Source: Pseudoips prasinana (Eukaryota; Arthropoda; Insecta; Lepidoptera; Nolidae). Taken from it: DNA of 64,000 nucleotides. This document shows positions 29,195 through 39,720 of this stretch, in pieces (the stretch's first letter is position 1; the number at the start of each line of letters is the position of its first letter). The stretch is from assembly GCA_951640165.1 (NCBI GenBank), contig OX621236.1, positions 27,954,948 through 28,018,947 of the forward strand, in the 5' to 3' direction. The position numbers were made by a program, and so were the translations under genes. The notes under the pieces were generated by a model, which did not search any database, was not told the DNA's origin, and saw only the letters and a list, made by a program, of their open reading frames with translations.

Positions 29195-29351
29195 CCCACG
29201 TTAAACTTTATAAATTATAGCCTATGTGTTAATCGAGGGTTGCAGCTAACTCCATACCATATTTTGTTAAAATCGCTTCAGCCGTTAGACGTAAAGATGT
29301 ATCAAACAAACACACTCACAAAAATTTCGCCTTTATGATATTAGTGTGATT
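29195..29351 (-). mobile_element. Non-autonomous Helitron-like element, 3' end lost
   Basis: The plus strand starts at ACGTTAAACTTTATAAATTA and ends CGCCTTTATGATATTAGTGTGA, broken here as CGCCTTTATG and ATATTAGTGTGA, the complement of the family's TCACACTAATAT 5' end. The GC-rich hairpin and CTAG end are missing. Confidence 0.65.
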
Positions 29352-30750
29352 CTATACCTGATTAGGTGCTGTTACAAATGCTGAAAATCATGACGTTAAT
29401 AAGCAAAATCGGATGGGTCTATTGTTCTTTAACGGCTTAAAGATACAACTACAACTGGGCAAATCTAGTTTTGAGTCTGATGCAATTAAAAAAATAAAAC
29501 CAGGGCAGGTTTTGCCTTGCTTTTAAAAACGCATATAAATACGTAAATTTATGCATTAAAATGCAAGAAATCATATAAAACCAAACCACAACGAACGTTT
29601 AATGTTCTCGATTGTTTATATCGTTTTGTAAAGATTTAAAGTTGGAGCTAAAATCCAGCGATTGTGGTTAACCGGCTTCGGAGCAGCGAAATTAATTTAC
29701 ACTGTAAACGGATAAAAATTGTTTATTAAATTCCCAATTTATGCGTATCGTTGTTCATTAGCGTCCATCCTCCAATTTAATATAATTTTTGGAGGCGTAA
29801 TTAAAACGCGTTAACAAATAAAACTCGAACTGTTTTAGGTTTTGTTTAATTATTGATTGCTACGTTGCTAATAAGGACAAACGGGTTAGTAGTCGATCAA
29901 TCAGCTTTTTGTTTTTGTTCATTCAGAATCGCTATGAGATGCTGAACGAAAAAAAATAATCGTCTTAAGCAATCACAGTTTCCAGACCACACACTTTTTA
30001 TAAGGCTCTTAACAATGACTACGTTCCTATGTCTAAGACTAATGCCTGGAGCCTAAGAACGCAGTATGCTGCCCGTGCTCTGGTAGATATTTCCTCGGAG
30101 CGAGCACTACGCCCCTCCCGCCCCCCTCGAGACGATATACAAATTCGAGGAAACGTACGAAGGGCCAATATGATACGATTCTAAAGCTTTTGGCCGAAAG
30201 GATGTATCGCGGCGATTACACTTTGATATATTTGAACTCACCAAAAGAAATAGGTAAAACTACTTTTCCCATATTTTGTGGTCATTAAATAAATTCAAAA
30301 TGAGATTTTTTTCTAAATATTTTGGAATATTAAGCTACAAGATTACTAAAGCACATTTTCAGAAAGTGCAATTATTTTATAGTGTTAGAAAACTCGTGCT
30401 GTATTAGTATAAAGTTTATTAATGAACTCAAAATGTAACTCAAGGCAACCTTTGACATCCGTAGCCGCCATATGAAGAAAGCATGCGCGCCACACCGTTC
30501 TGTTTTTTAAAGTGCAGACTGTGTTGCCACAATAAACGAGTTACAATCGATTTTATAATTGATAGATTTTGCTGATATTTAAAAAACACTGTTGCCAAAC
30601 CTTAAAATAAATGTTTTGATTGTTGATTTATACTTTTAATATTCTTACAATAACATTTAAAACATCTAAACGTAATGGAGCGCCACGCTGAAGTCTGAGC
30701 TTTAAGAGTTCCAAAGATGACACCCGATTATACGATTTTACCAAAGTCAT
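29352..30750. other. No assigned feature
   Basis: A+T-rich. One patch at 30060-30135 (GCTGCCCGTGCTCTGGTAGA, then CCTCGGAGCGAGC) resembles the GCTGCTGCCCGTCCTCTAGTAG part of the RTE-tailed repeat at 20765 and is probably a fragment of it. Confidence 0.35.
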
Positions 30751-30784
30751 TGTCACTTATACCTATACTTATTACGAACACAAA

Positions 30785-31690
30785 TAATCATCATCATCAT
30801 ATCAGCTGAAAGACGTCCACTGCTGGACAAAGGCCTCCCCCAAAAATCTCCACAATTGCCGGTCTTGCGCCATCCAGCAGTTTCCAGCGACCCGCACAAG
30901 ATCATCGGTCCATCTTGTAGGGGGCCTGCCCACGCTGCGTCTTTCGGTTCGTGTTCGCCATTCAAGAACCTTCCTGCCCCAACGGCCGTCGGTTCTACGA
31001 GCTATGTGCCCCGTCCACTGCCACTTCAGTTTTGCAATTCTTCGGGCTATGTCGGTGACTTTGGTTCGCCTGCGGATTTCGACATTTCTGATTCGATCCC
31101 GCAGGGAAACTCCGAGCATAGCCCTCTCCATTGCTCTTTGGGTGACCTTGAGCCTTCTAATAAGGCCAATAGTGAGCGACCACGTCTCTGTTCCGTAAGT
31201 CATCACTGGTAACACACACTGGTCGAAGACTTTCGCCTCAAGACACTGCGGTATTTTGAATGAGAAGACGTTACGTATAGCTTCCCGAACGCTGCCCAGC
31301 CGAGTTGGATTCTACGATTGACCTCCTTCTCGAAGTTGGACCTACCTAGTTGGATGGTCTGTCCTAGGTAAATATAGTTCTCTACAACTTCGAGTGCAGA
31401 GTTCAATTGAGTGGGTGCAACATGGACGTTTGACATGTTTTTCGTCTTATCCATGTTCATTTCCAGACGCACTTGTTGAGAGACTCTGCTGAGGTCATCG
31501 AGCATTGTACCGAGGTCTTCCTTGGTCTCAGCCATGACTACTATATCATCGGCAAATCGAAGGTGACCGATGTACTCGCCATTGATATTGATGCCAAAGC
31601 CTTTCCATTCCAGAAGCTTGAAGACAACTTCCAATGCACAAACAATATAAACGATAAATAACCTCTTCTTATATGTATACAACTATGAAA
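30785..31690 (-). mobile_element. RTE-type LINE, 5'-truncated
   Basis: The minus-strand coding remnant ends just before the non-coding end CAGCTGATATGATGATGATG, a characteristic RTE-type tail in this window (also at 50965 and 61440). The 5' break falls inside the reverse-transcriptase palm. Confidence 0.8.
30802..31682 (-). pseudogene. RTE-type reverse transcriptase, C-terminal part, frameshifted
   Basis: The upstream frame (31203-31682) reads GEYIGHLRFADDIVVMAET with the catalytic FADD, then the LEMNMDKTKNM and VENYIYLGQTIQL blocks. The frame breaks near 31270, within the AFGKL region. The downstream frame (30802-31215) gives LPVMTYGTETWSLT, ERAMLGVSLRDRIRN, WQWTGHIARRTDGRWGRKVL and RSVGRPPTRWTDDL, the typical RTE/BovB C-terminus. 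Endonuclease and most of the palm are missing. Open plus-strand frames here are its antisense shadows. Confidence 0.85.
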
Positions 31691-31769
31691 GTCGCAGTAA
31701 GACTAGTTTCATAATGACAATATTAAATATTTGGACTCCCTATCAAAAAGATTATGACCATCTGTGCAT

Positions 31770-31925
31770 ATGAGCATCTCTGTCTGTCTGTCGGTGACAT
31801 TGTACCTCCGAAATAGGTAGACCAAATTGAATGCTGTTTTTTTCATGCGAAAGTTCGTTTAATTAAGAGTTTTTCGCTATGATTTATGTAAAACCGTTCG
31901 GAACGAAATCAGCCTTTCACAGTTG
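31770..31925 (+). repeat. Repeat 'F', diverged copy
   Basis: TCTGTCTGTCTGTCGGTGAC and TTTTTCATGCGAAAGTTCG parallel the layout of 27510-27735. Similarity is partial. Confidence 0.35.
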
Positions 31926-32760
31926 AATATAGGTATTTTAACAGTAGTAGAGATTCCAGATGCCAAAAGGAAGAATTTCACTGTTGCCAATCGTAACTTA
32001 TTGAGAAAATACTTGCGATAAGTATTGTTTCTAGAATAGATATTAAATTGTTTGTACTGGCCATTTTGATCTCAATTACTAAGACAGATAAGATCAAAAT
32101 GGCTTAACCCTGTGATAGGCAATCAAAGCTCAGCTAGGATTACATTTCGGAAATTCGGAGATTTCCAGTAGCAATATTTAGTTCACCAAGTTCGTAGTTC
32201 TACAAACGGCCTCAGCTTATGAATACACGAAGTGATTGATGGTCTAGCAATATTCATCGATCGGTTTAAAATGGACTCCATTTTATCTCCTGACATGAGA
32301 AGAAGGGTGTGTACAATTTTAAGCATATTTATATGTATTTGGTGTCTGAATATCTTGGCTTTAGTCGAGCCCAAACAGATGAAGCGATTCTTATCAGGTA
32401 TTTTATATCCGAATACGTTTAGACCGTTGGTAATTAGAAAGTCATGTAATGCCAATTTTGCATTTTGAATTTTGTATGTCCTTTTCATAGCTGGTTATCC
32501 GTTTATCCTATTCTTTTGTTCCAGTATAAACTAGACATTCTTGAAATGTTACAAAAGTCACCAAAAACCCTTAGTTATCACAGACAGACACAGAGAGACA
32601 TATACACGATGACAACAAAACCCCTACATTTTACGTCACGTTTGGGTATAAAAACAACGACTCCGCATTCTGCAACTTTGCAGACGAAAAAGAGATCAAT
32701 ATGCACTTAGTTTTTCAATACTTCCCTATTTTTCTTTGCAAAATGCTTTCTATTTACTCG
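31926..32760. other. No assigned feature
   Basis: Overlapping open frames occur on both strands at 32183-32488 (minus) and 32232-32468 (plus), with no recognised domain. Part of it may be old element or unique DNA. Confidence 0.3.
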
Positions 32761-32763
32761 TAG

Positions 32764-34695
32764 TTTCTTATTCTTTATTGTACACAGAAAATAAATACAT
32801 AAGTTAGAAGTTACAAAAAGAAAAGGCATGTACATAGGCGAGCTTAATTCATTATTGAATTTTCTTCCAGCAAACCATCAGGAAAGAGAGATTTTCAAAA
32901 TTATGGGTATAGGCAGTGTACAACAAACTATTATAATTATGTACCTTGTCGGGTAAATATATTGATAAAATACACACTAATAATTACATACGATACCTTA
33001 TAAAAATATATATCTATTTAATAAACTACATAAACCTACATACCTTATATATACGTAAGTTACAGAGATAAGAAGTGATTCTTAGTTCTACTCTTAAAAA
33101 TACTCAATGACGAGCTATCACGTATGGAATGTGGTAAGGAATTCCAAAGGGGTACTGCGCGTACAGAAAATGAACCATCATAGCGGCTGGAAGTATGGGA
33201 AGGAGTCCTAAGAAGAAGAGATGTAGCTGTGCGACAAGGTTTGCCACTGGGCACCAGGTACTCAAAGCGTTCACGGAGATAGATGGGAGCAACAGGGTTA
33301 TGAAGAATGCAATAAAGTAGATAAAGAATATGACAGTCCCGACGCTGCCGAATAGGCAGCCACTTCAATTGCAACCGGAACTCCGACACGTGGTCGTACT
33401 TCCGTAGGCCGAAAATGAAGCGGATGCATAGGTTCTGCAGGCGTTCGAGCTTATCTAGAAGTTCTTCTGTTGCATCAAGGAAACAGACATCAGCATAGTC
33501 AAGAAGAGGGAGTAAAAGCGATTGAGCGAGAGTGACTTTAGTCTGAAACGGTAAGAATTTTTGGAGACGTTTGATGGATTGAAACGAACAGTATACTCTC
33601 CTGCTTACTTCTGCAACGTGATTGTTCCACGAAAGGTTACAGTCTATTAAGATACCTAAATTCTTGACAAGATTCGTATATGGTATAGGAACGACATCAA
33701 AAAAAACAGGAGGAATGCTTAAAGAATTGATGGAGTTAAGCAGGTATCTGCCACCAATAATGAGAGCTTGTGATTTAGAGGGATTGACCAGGAGGCCGAA
33801 AGATTTCGCCCACTTGCTAATGTTTTCAAGATCATTATTGATGGCAGAAATAGCCTCCGTAGTTTCAATGCACTTGAAGTGCCTATATAACTGCAAGTCG
33901 TCTGCATAGAGATGATAGTTAGAAGTTAAGATTTTAGTGATTGCGTTTATAAAAACGGAGAATAGAAGAGGAGATAGTACGCCACCTTGAGGCACACCCG
34001 CAGTAAGATCACACCACTGAGAGAAAGACTCTTCAGCGTGTACAGACTGTGAGCGCCCTCGAAGATATGAATCGAACCACGCAATTACAGGAGCCGAGAC
34101 ATTCAGGGAGGCAAGGATACCAAGTAGGATGTCAAAGTCCACTGAATTAAAAGCACTGCTAAAATCCAGTAGTACTAAGACGGTGAGTAGCTTCTGTTCC
34201 ATAGCCAAGCGAATATCGTCTGTGATTTTCACAAGTGCAGTGACAGTGCTGTGGCCAGGACGAAAACCGGACTGGAAAGGACTTAAAAGATTGTGAGTAC
34301 AGAGGTAATGAGACAGTTGCTTATGCACAATGCTCTCTAGGATTTTAGACAGGAAAGGAAGAATTGAAATTGGACGGTAGTGAGAGAAGGAAGAAGGGTT
34401 TGTGGTTTTAGGAAGCGGTAGTACATGAGCTTTTTTCCAAGCAGACGGGAAAGGCCTTGACTCCAAGGAAAGGTTAATGATATGGGTTAAGATAGGAGCA
34501 AGTTCTTCCACAATGATAGTGATCATCTGTGGTTGGAGTCCGTCGTTACCTACCGCTTTGGTGGAAATGGATTTTATGGATTTTATGACGTCTCTCTCAG
34601 TGATTGGTGTGAAAGAAAAAGCAGTACATAATGGCTTAGAAAGATTTAGAAGTTGTTCAAGAGTAGAACATTTGATGTCGGCACTCATAGCAACA
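32764..34695 (-). mobile_element. CR1/L2-type LINE, 5'-truncated, open RT frame
   Basis: A 542-codon frame is followed on the minus strand by about 290 bp of 3' UTR. Its plus-strand end TTATTCTTTATTGTACAC matches the UTR family at 9664 and 51211. The 5' end falls at about 34690, inside ORF2, upstream of the fingers domain. The undamaged frame suggests a young copy. Confidence 0.85.
33060..34688 (-). CDS. Non-LTR reverse transcriptase (ORF2 C-terminal two-thirds)
   Basis: It copies element RNA into DNA at a nicked target. In order: the fingers motif KAVGNDGLQPQMI (residues about 44-56), HYRPISILPFLSKILE, FQSGFRPGHSTVTAL, motif A VLLDFSSAFNSVDFD (catalytic Asp), motif B GVPQGGVLSPLLFS, motif C YADDLQLY, motif D with NPSKSQALIIG, and the thumb motif VKNLGILID. 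The C-terminal pattern FSVRAVPLWNSLPHSIR is typical of CR1/L2 elements. The N-terminal apurinic endonuclease is missing, so the copy cannot be autonomous although the frame has no stop or frameshift over 542 codons. The annotated start is the first Met of the open frame and is not a biological start. Confidence 0.85.
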   Translation of the reverse strand: MSADIKCSTLEQLLNLSKPLCTAFSFTPITERDVIKSIKSISTKAVGNDGLQPQMITIIVEELAPILTHIINLSLESRPFPSAWKKAHVLPLPKTTNPSSFSHYRPISILPFLSKILESIVHKQLSHYLCTHNLLSPFQSGFRPGHSTVTALVKITDDIRLAMEQKLLTVLVLLDFSSAFNSVDFDILLGILASLNVSAPVIAWFDSYLRGRSQSVHAEESFSQWCDLTAGVPQGGVLSPLLFSVFINAITKILTSNYHLYADDLQLYRHFKCIETTEAISAINNDLENISKWAKSFGLLVNPSKSQALIIGGRYLLNSINSLSIPPVFFDVVPIPYTNLVKNLGILIDCNLSWNNHVAEVSRRVYCSFQSIKRLQKFLPFQTKVTLAQSLLLPLLDYADVCFLDATEELLDKLERLQNLCIRFIFGLRKYDHVSEFRLQLKWLPIRQRRDCHILYLLYCILHNPVAPIYLRERFEYLVPSGKPCRTATSLLLRTPSHTSSRYDGSFSVRAVPLWNSLPHSIRDSSSLSIFKSRTKNHFLSL

Positions 34696-35860
34696 TTTCA
34701 TAGTTCATTGTATAAAATTATTAATTATTAAAAAATAGCCCACTAAGTGTACAAGGTGTAATATTAAGCGTAGAGGAACCTAAAAGAACGCTATCTGCTC
34801 ATAAAAGCGAACATATTAAAGAAAACCACTTTATGTTTTTACTCTCCGTACAAAATACGTCAGCTTCCACAATGATGTATGGGAAGTTAATCTTTCTCCT
34901 ATGTATTTTGCAAGTTGATATTTGACACAATCCTATAGGTAAATTAAGCTCCTCAAATTTCGGTCGCTATATATGTGACACCTTATTCACGAACAGTTAC
35001 AAACTCCTTTGATTTATTATTGCAATGAACGACTATTATTTCAAGACAATCTGTTGTCTATGTAAAGCGTGTGTTTCTCATACCTAACTGTCGTGTCTGA
35101 GCTTATGGATCTTGTGTTGTGAATAATATGTCAAAAGCTTACTGGAATACCTTGGTAAGTAAGTAGATACATAATTTGTATCAAGAACTCCCCGACAACT
35201 GATTAGAATTCTCGACAGAGAGTAACGAAAGCCTCTTAATTTGTCTACCGATTGTTATATTAAGTTGTTCGCAATGCTATGTTAGGTACAAGCAAATTCT
35301 ACGTAATGTACAAGGTATTTACTGACTCGTGTAAAAGATTTATACCACGTGATAAGCGTCGCTTTAAGTAGGAAATTACAAATTAAAAAGACATCTTTAT
35401 CTTAGATTTGCGTATAACTTATTATATTGCAGAAATGTGTGGGCCAACATACATTCACTATCTTATATACCTCGCTCTCATAATTCGGCTAACATGACAG
35501 GGGCGAGATGCGGCATAGGACCAACAACACATTTAATTGCTCGCCGAGGTTCGCCGACTTCAATACTCCGAGACTTCCAGATTACAATTATATGGACCAA
35601 ACCTCGTCATTTGTCATTAAACAGGCTGCCGCTATATAAATTGTTTGAATATTTGTACTAAGAGCACGCAAACTTGTGTTTACCAATTTATTTAATTTCA
35701 TAAGTAGACCTGACTCCTGTGAGTTTGGTCTATCTGGTTTGGTCTTTAAATAAGGTAGCATGTGTCGAATACAGTCAGATAAATAATACCGAACCATTAA
35801 CTAGACCTTTAGAATAAAATTATTGTATAAATATATATTATGGCAATCCTAATAACATCA
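34696..35860. other. No assigned feature
   Basis: A+T-rich DNA. None of the short open frames has gene-like features, and no family from elsewhere in the window is recognised. Confidence 0.3.
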
Positions 35861-35864
35861 TACC

Positions 35865-35940
35865 AGGATAGCAAAAGTAGTAGTAGCCAGCAGTGTCGTA
35901 ATAAATTATTATTACAACACTCCTACTACTTGGCTATCCT
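35865..35940. repeat. Imperfect hairpin element
   Basis: AGGATAGCAAAAGTAGTAGT pairs with ACTACTTGGCTATCCT, and the middle GTAATAAATTATTATTAC is itself palindromic. The 76-bp unit looks like a tiny MITE, but there is no second copy in the window. Confidence 0.75.
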
Positions 35941-35957
35941 TGCTCATAACTAAATTG

Positions 35958-35993
35958 ATAAATGATTATGATTATGAAATCATAATCATTTAT
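35958..35993. repeat. Perfect hairpin, 16-bp arms
   Basis: ATAAATGATTATGATT, loop ATGA, AATCATAATCATTTAT. It lies 17 bp after the previous hairpin. Confidence 0.9.
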
Positions 35994-36847
35994 TTGTGAT
36001 ACAAATGTATGAATACAATTATTGGTCTTAAATTAGGTAGCTATTTTCTACCATAAGAATAGTTTTTAAATCACATCTACTTATTTGGTAGTTGTACCAT
36101 CTAAGTTTACAAAAACAAAAAAAATAGAAAATACAAACAAACAAAATAAATAATAATAAATTGGGATAAATTAGAGCCAAAAGGGAAGGTCCAGACCAAA
36201 GGGTACAGTCAAAAATCTGAATACAAAATTAATAAATTGCCTCCCTAGAATGAATAACTCAATAAATGTCAGAAATAATTATTATAATTCATTTAATTAT
36301 TATGTAACTACTTATATCACAATTTTTCATCAAAATAAGGTTGTTAAATCTTTAAAAGAATAATTGATTTCAAATTCTGTTATCTCAGTTATATATAGAC
36401 AATAGAAAAATACAAAGGTACTTGTTTATCGACATAAATATCCAATGAAAAGCTTTTTACAACAATCATATTACTTCAGTGTTGTTAGATAAGAAAAGAA
36501 ACATTCTATTACAGACCAACCAAACATTATTATCTAAAAGATTTTTCTTTTAAGAAAGTGGTCGTTTCAGATAACATTGTAATAATTGAATAAGGATTCA
36601 ACGAAATAACAATGTTGCTAGTTAGAAAAAAGCTAACAACTTTGGGAGCAATTTTTCGAGTCGAGAGTATCGGTATTCGAATAATTATTATTTAATGAAA
36701 GGTTCATAAAAAGTACCTACTAATAAATACAATTCGTTAGGTGAATAAAAGATATAAAAATATGCTTTGCAGTTTTGTGTGGAAGGTGTGGACTGGGGAA
36801 GATTTGTCCCTGTCTCGCTGGGAGGCGGAAAATATAGGTTATAGTTA
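35994..36847. other. No assigned feature
   Basis: Very A+T-rich, with nothing recognisable on either strand. Confidence 0.3.
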
Positions 36848-37445
36848 AAAAACCGGCCAAGTGCGAGTCGTACTCGCCCATGAAGGGTTCCGCAGCAGCA
36901 AGTATTTCAGTTGATTAAATGAAAGATAAATTGCGGTTTACGATTTATGACGCATTAAAAAAAACTACTTACTAGATCGCGTTGAAACCAATTTTCGTTG
37001 TTAGTTTACATGGTAATGTACATCATATATTTTTTTTAGTTTTATCATTATTCTAGAAGCTCTTATTTTAGAAGTTACAGTGGGGGGACACTCATCTTTC
37101 CACTTTGGAAGTGTCTCTCGCGCAAACTATTCAGTTAAGAAAAAAATTATATTAGGAACCTCAATATCATTTTTGAAGACATATCCATAGATACCGCACA
37201 TATATGGGTACGACAAAAAAAATATTTTTATTTGTTTCAACAGTACAGCTCTTATAGTTTCGGAAAAAAGTGGCTGTGACATACGGACGGACGGACAGAC
37301 AGACAGACATGACGAATCTATAAGGGTTCCGTTTTTTGCCATTTGCCTAGGGAACCCTAAAAATGGATAAATCTTTATTTTATGTGTTATGACGAATCTA
37401 TAAGGGTTCCGTTTTTTGCCATTTGGCAACGGAACCCTAAAAAAT
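36848..37445 (+). repeat. Repeat 'H', best copy
   Basis: It starts AAACCGGCCAAGTGCGAGTC and GAAGGGTTCCG, and ends with CATACGGACGGACGGACAGA and GGCAACGGAACCCTAAAAA. Short GGGTTCCG/CGGAACCC complements sit near the ends. Reverse-oriented copies are at 17998-18655 and 38967-39551. No protein is encoded, and the mode of spread is not clear from the termini. Confidence 0.75.
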
Positions 37446-37460
37446 GGATAAATCTTTCTT
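37309..37460. repeat. 81-bp tandem duplication at the end of repeat 'H'
   Basis: TGACGAATCTATAAGGGTTC occurs at 37309 and 37390. Both are followed by GTTTTTTGCCATTTG, GGAACCCTAAAAA and TGGATAAATCTTT. The end of the repeat has been duplicated in tandem with few differences. Confidence 0.85.
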
Positions 37461-38300
37461 TTATGTGTTCGTTTTTGTCAGGAGAAGGTCTGTATGAACA
37501 AAATAATAATAACAAATATTTAAAAATATATGAAAAGTGACTGTGCGAACGAGACAGAAGACTGAGACGGTGGTTTTGGCCGTTATTTCTTCAGCAATAT
37601 TTGTTTTCTCTCCGGAAAGAAAAACGAAAATTGCTGTACATTACAATATAATAACTCTTTATTTCAGAACAACATAAGCTCCACTGTGTTTGTTAGTAAC
37701 AAATTGTCTTAAAAATATGTTCTAAACAACTTAATATGCTAGTTTTAGTAGGTTAGTAATGTTTTTCTTATTCTATGTTAGCACATATTATCTCATTTTA
37801 ATTTACTGATATGACAATGCATTAAAATATTAGAGGACGGGTACGAGTGCGGGTAATAAATATGCCGCATGATGGTACGAAGTTCGCTGGGACAGCAAGT
37901 TATAGATAATAATATAGATCCAGACACGAAAATAATCGTGCTCATCACTCAAAGATTTCTCCAGGTGAGTGATCGAACACACGACTTCTCCCTTAGCAGT
38001 CAGAGTCACAAACCACTAAAACAGTCCAATTTCTCAGTGATTTCAACACAACATTGCTACAGGTAGATGCCACCATTTAATTAAAACCACATGTCTGTCT
38101 ACCCCGTGTCGACATAACTTTTGATCCCTTTGGTAGACAAATGGGGGCTGCACGACCGCAGTACACACTCTAGCCTCCCTCGTGAACGAGCCATAACTTA
38201 ATAAGACTATCAAACTCCTTATCGCAACCAAGGTCAATAAACTTCCAAACGACGATGGTGGAATGATGACGATGTAATCTTCTTATGAACGAGGAGGAAT
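37461..38300. other. No assigned feature
   Basis: No recognised repeat or gene. A box B-like GTGATCGAACACACGAC near 37968 is too isolated to call a SINE. Confidence 0.3.
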
Positions 38301-38307
38301 TTTGGTA

Positions 38308-38491
38308 TCACACTAATGTTATAAGTGCGAAAGTTTGTGACTGTGTGAGTGTGTATGTTTATTACTTCTTCACGTCTAAACGGCGGAAGCGATTTTAATG
38401 CAATTGGGTATGGAGTTGGCTAATACCCTGGATTAACACATAGGCTATAATTTATAAAGTTTAAAGCGGGTAAAACCGCACCCACAGCTAC
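38308..38491 (+). mobile_element. Non-autonomous Helitron-like element
   Basis: The 5' end TCACACTAATGTTATAAGTG follows an A. The 3' end is GGGTAAAACCGC, then ACCCACAGCTA. Internal landmarks are TTTGTGACTGTGTGAGTGTG and CCCTGGATTAACACATAGGC. The terminal hairpin is shortened. Confidence 0.7.
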
Positions 38492-38545
38492 CATTACCAT
38501 ATACCATTTTTTTATAACTCAATTTATTTATGTACGTACGTTTAG

Positions 38546-38622
38546 ACGGGCCAGTTGATGTGGTTGCTAGCATTTCACGCCGCAGGTCGTGGGTTCGATT
38601 CCCACCCAGTACAGATATTTGT
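38546..38622 (+). repeat. tRNA-derived SINE, family A, head
   Basis: ACGGGCCAGTTGATGTGGTT and box B GGTCGTGGGTTCGATTCCC are present. It stops after ACAGATATTTGTC and joins an oppositely oriented SINE A piece. Confidence 0.8.
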
Positions 38623-38625
38623 CTT

Positions 38626-38785
38626 GGGACATTATTCGCACACGGCCATCCAATCTAAGCACAACTTGTACTATGGAAACCAGATAACTGATACTTTTCT
38701 TTTGTAATCTAAACTTATATAGATAAATACACCCAGACTCAGGACAAAAACACATGTTCATGCACACAAATATTTGTCCTGAGCT
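38626..38785 (-). repeat. tRNA-derived SINE, family A, body and tail
   Basis: Plus strand: GGGACATTATTCGCACACGG, ATGGAAACCAGATAACTGAT, ACACCCAGACTCAGGAC, CATGCACACAAATATTTGTC. The head is missing. Together with 38546-38622 it forms an inverted pair. Confidence 0.8.
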
Positions 38786-38884
38786 GGAATAGACACGAAA
38801 CAGGCTAAGCCTAGTGTGGAGTGTTTTAGCGAAGACAAACATATGTATGTATGTATGTGTATGTTTATTATTTTATTATTATAA

Positions 38885-38947
38885 TAAAACCCACGACCTA
38901 CGGCCACGCTACGGCGGTTACCAGCCACGCCAATCGGCTGGTCGAAT
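38885..38947 (-). repeat. tRNA-derived SINE, family A, head fragment
   Basis: On the minus strand: GACCAGCCGATTGGCGTGGC, then GGCCGTAGGTCGTGGGTTTT. Box A and part of box B remain, in reverse orientation next to a (TGTA)n stretch. Confidence 0.6.
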
Positions 38948-38966
38948 ATATTTTATTTTGATGTTT

Positions 38967-39551
38967 TGAGTTCCGTAGCCAAATGGCAACCCCCCCCCCC
39001 CCCCCTGTAACTTCTAAAAAGAGAATGATAAAACTAAAAAAAAAATATATGATGTACACTACCATACAAACTTTCATCGAAATTTGGTTTGAACGAGATC
39101 TAGTAAGTCGTTTTTTTTAATACTTCATAAATCGTAAACCGCTATTCACTTCCATTCAATCAAATCAAATATAATATATCAAAATAAAAAGTAACTTATT
39201 GGTCGCTTAAATTAAGCTACTGGTTGAGAGCCTTTTGCGCTAGCCAACTGCTCGTTGTTTTCAATTCTTTAATTTTAATATACAATTGCTAAATGTAACA
39301 ATAATAGCTTAGTAACTTGCTATTTATTATTTATTTAAGGATATTAAAAAGATATGTGACGAAACAGACCGCACGGACGGACTAATTCAAAATATTTTGT
39401 TGCTTTAATTACTGTTTTTAAACTGTGTTTATGTAATACATTGTGAGCTTGACAAGTACAAGTGTATGTTGTAGTATGTGTAATTATTTCATTATGTCAC
39501 TTGCTGCTACGGAACCCCTCATGAGCGAGACCGACTCACACAGCCGTTTTT
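38967..39551 (-). repeat. Repeat 'H', copy with empty MITE site
   Basis: GAGTTCCGTAGCCAAATGGC, a 16-bp poly(C) at 38990-39005, CTTCTAAAAAGAGAATGATA, GATGTACACTACCATACAAA, TTTGGTTTGAACGAGATCTA and finally CTGCTACGGAACCCCTCATG appear in the order of 17998-18655. GATGTACACTACC is the unoccupied form of the site that holds a MITE-1 at 18399. Confidence 0.7.
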
Positions 39552-39552
39552 T

Positions 39553-39720
39553 TTAAAAAGCAACGCCTGCACTAGGTAATCTAATCCCTGTGTCGCGGGG
39601 TACTTTACAAGCATAAAATATAATACTCGGACACAAATTACATCCAGACTCAGAACAACTATTTATGGGTCACACAAATAGTTGTCCGGCGCGCGACTCG
39701 AACCTGCGACACGTAAAGTC
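39553..39720 (-). repeat. tRNA-derived SINE, family B, missing the box A end
   Basis: Plus strand: GCAACGCCTGCACTAGG, CCCTGTGTCGCGGGGTACTT, ACATCCAGACTCAGAACAAC and GTCCGGCGCGCGACTCGAAC. The box A end is lost beyond ACACG. Confidence 0.8.

Noticed and set aside
30856..31212. 118-codon plus-strand ORF
   Set aside because: Antisense of the RTE-type reverse transcriptase C-terminus.
32183..32488. 101-codon minus-strand and 78-codon plus-strand overlapping ORFs
   Set aside because: The two frames overlap on opposite strands and neither shows a known motif. One at most could be real and the sequence does not say which.
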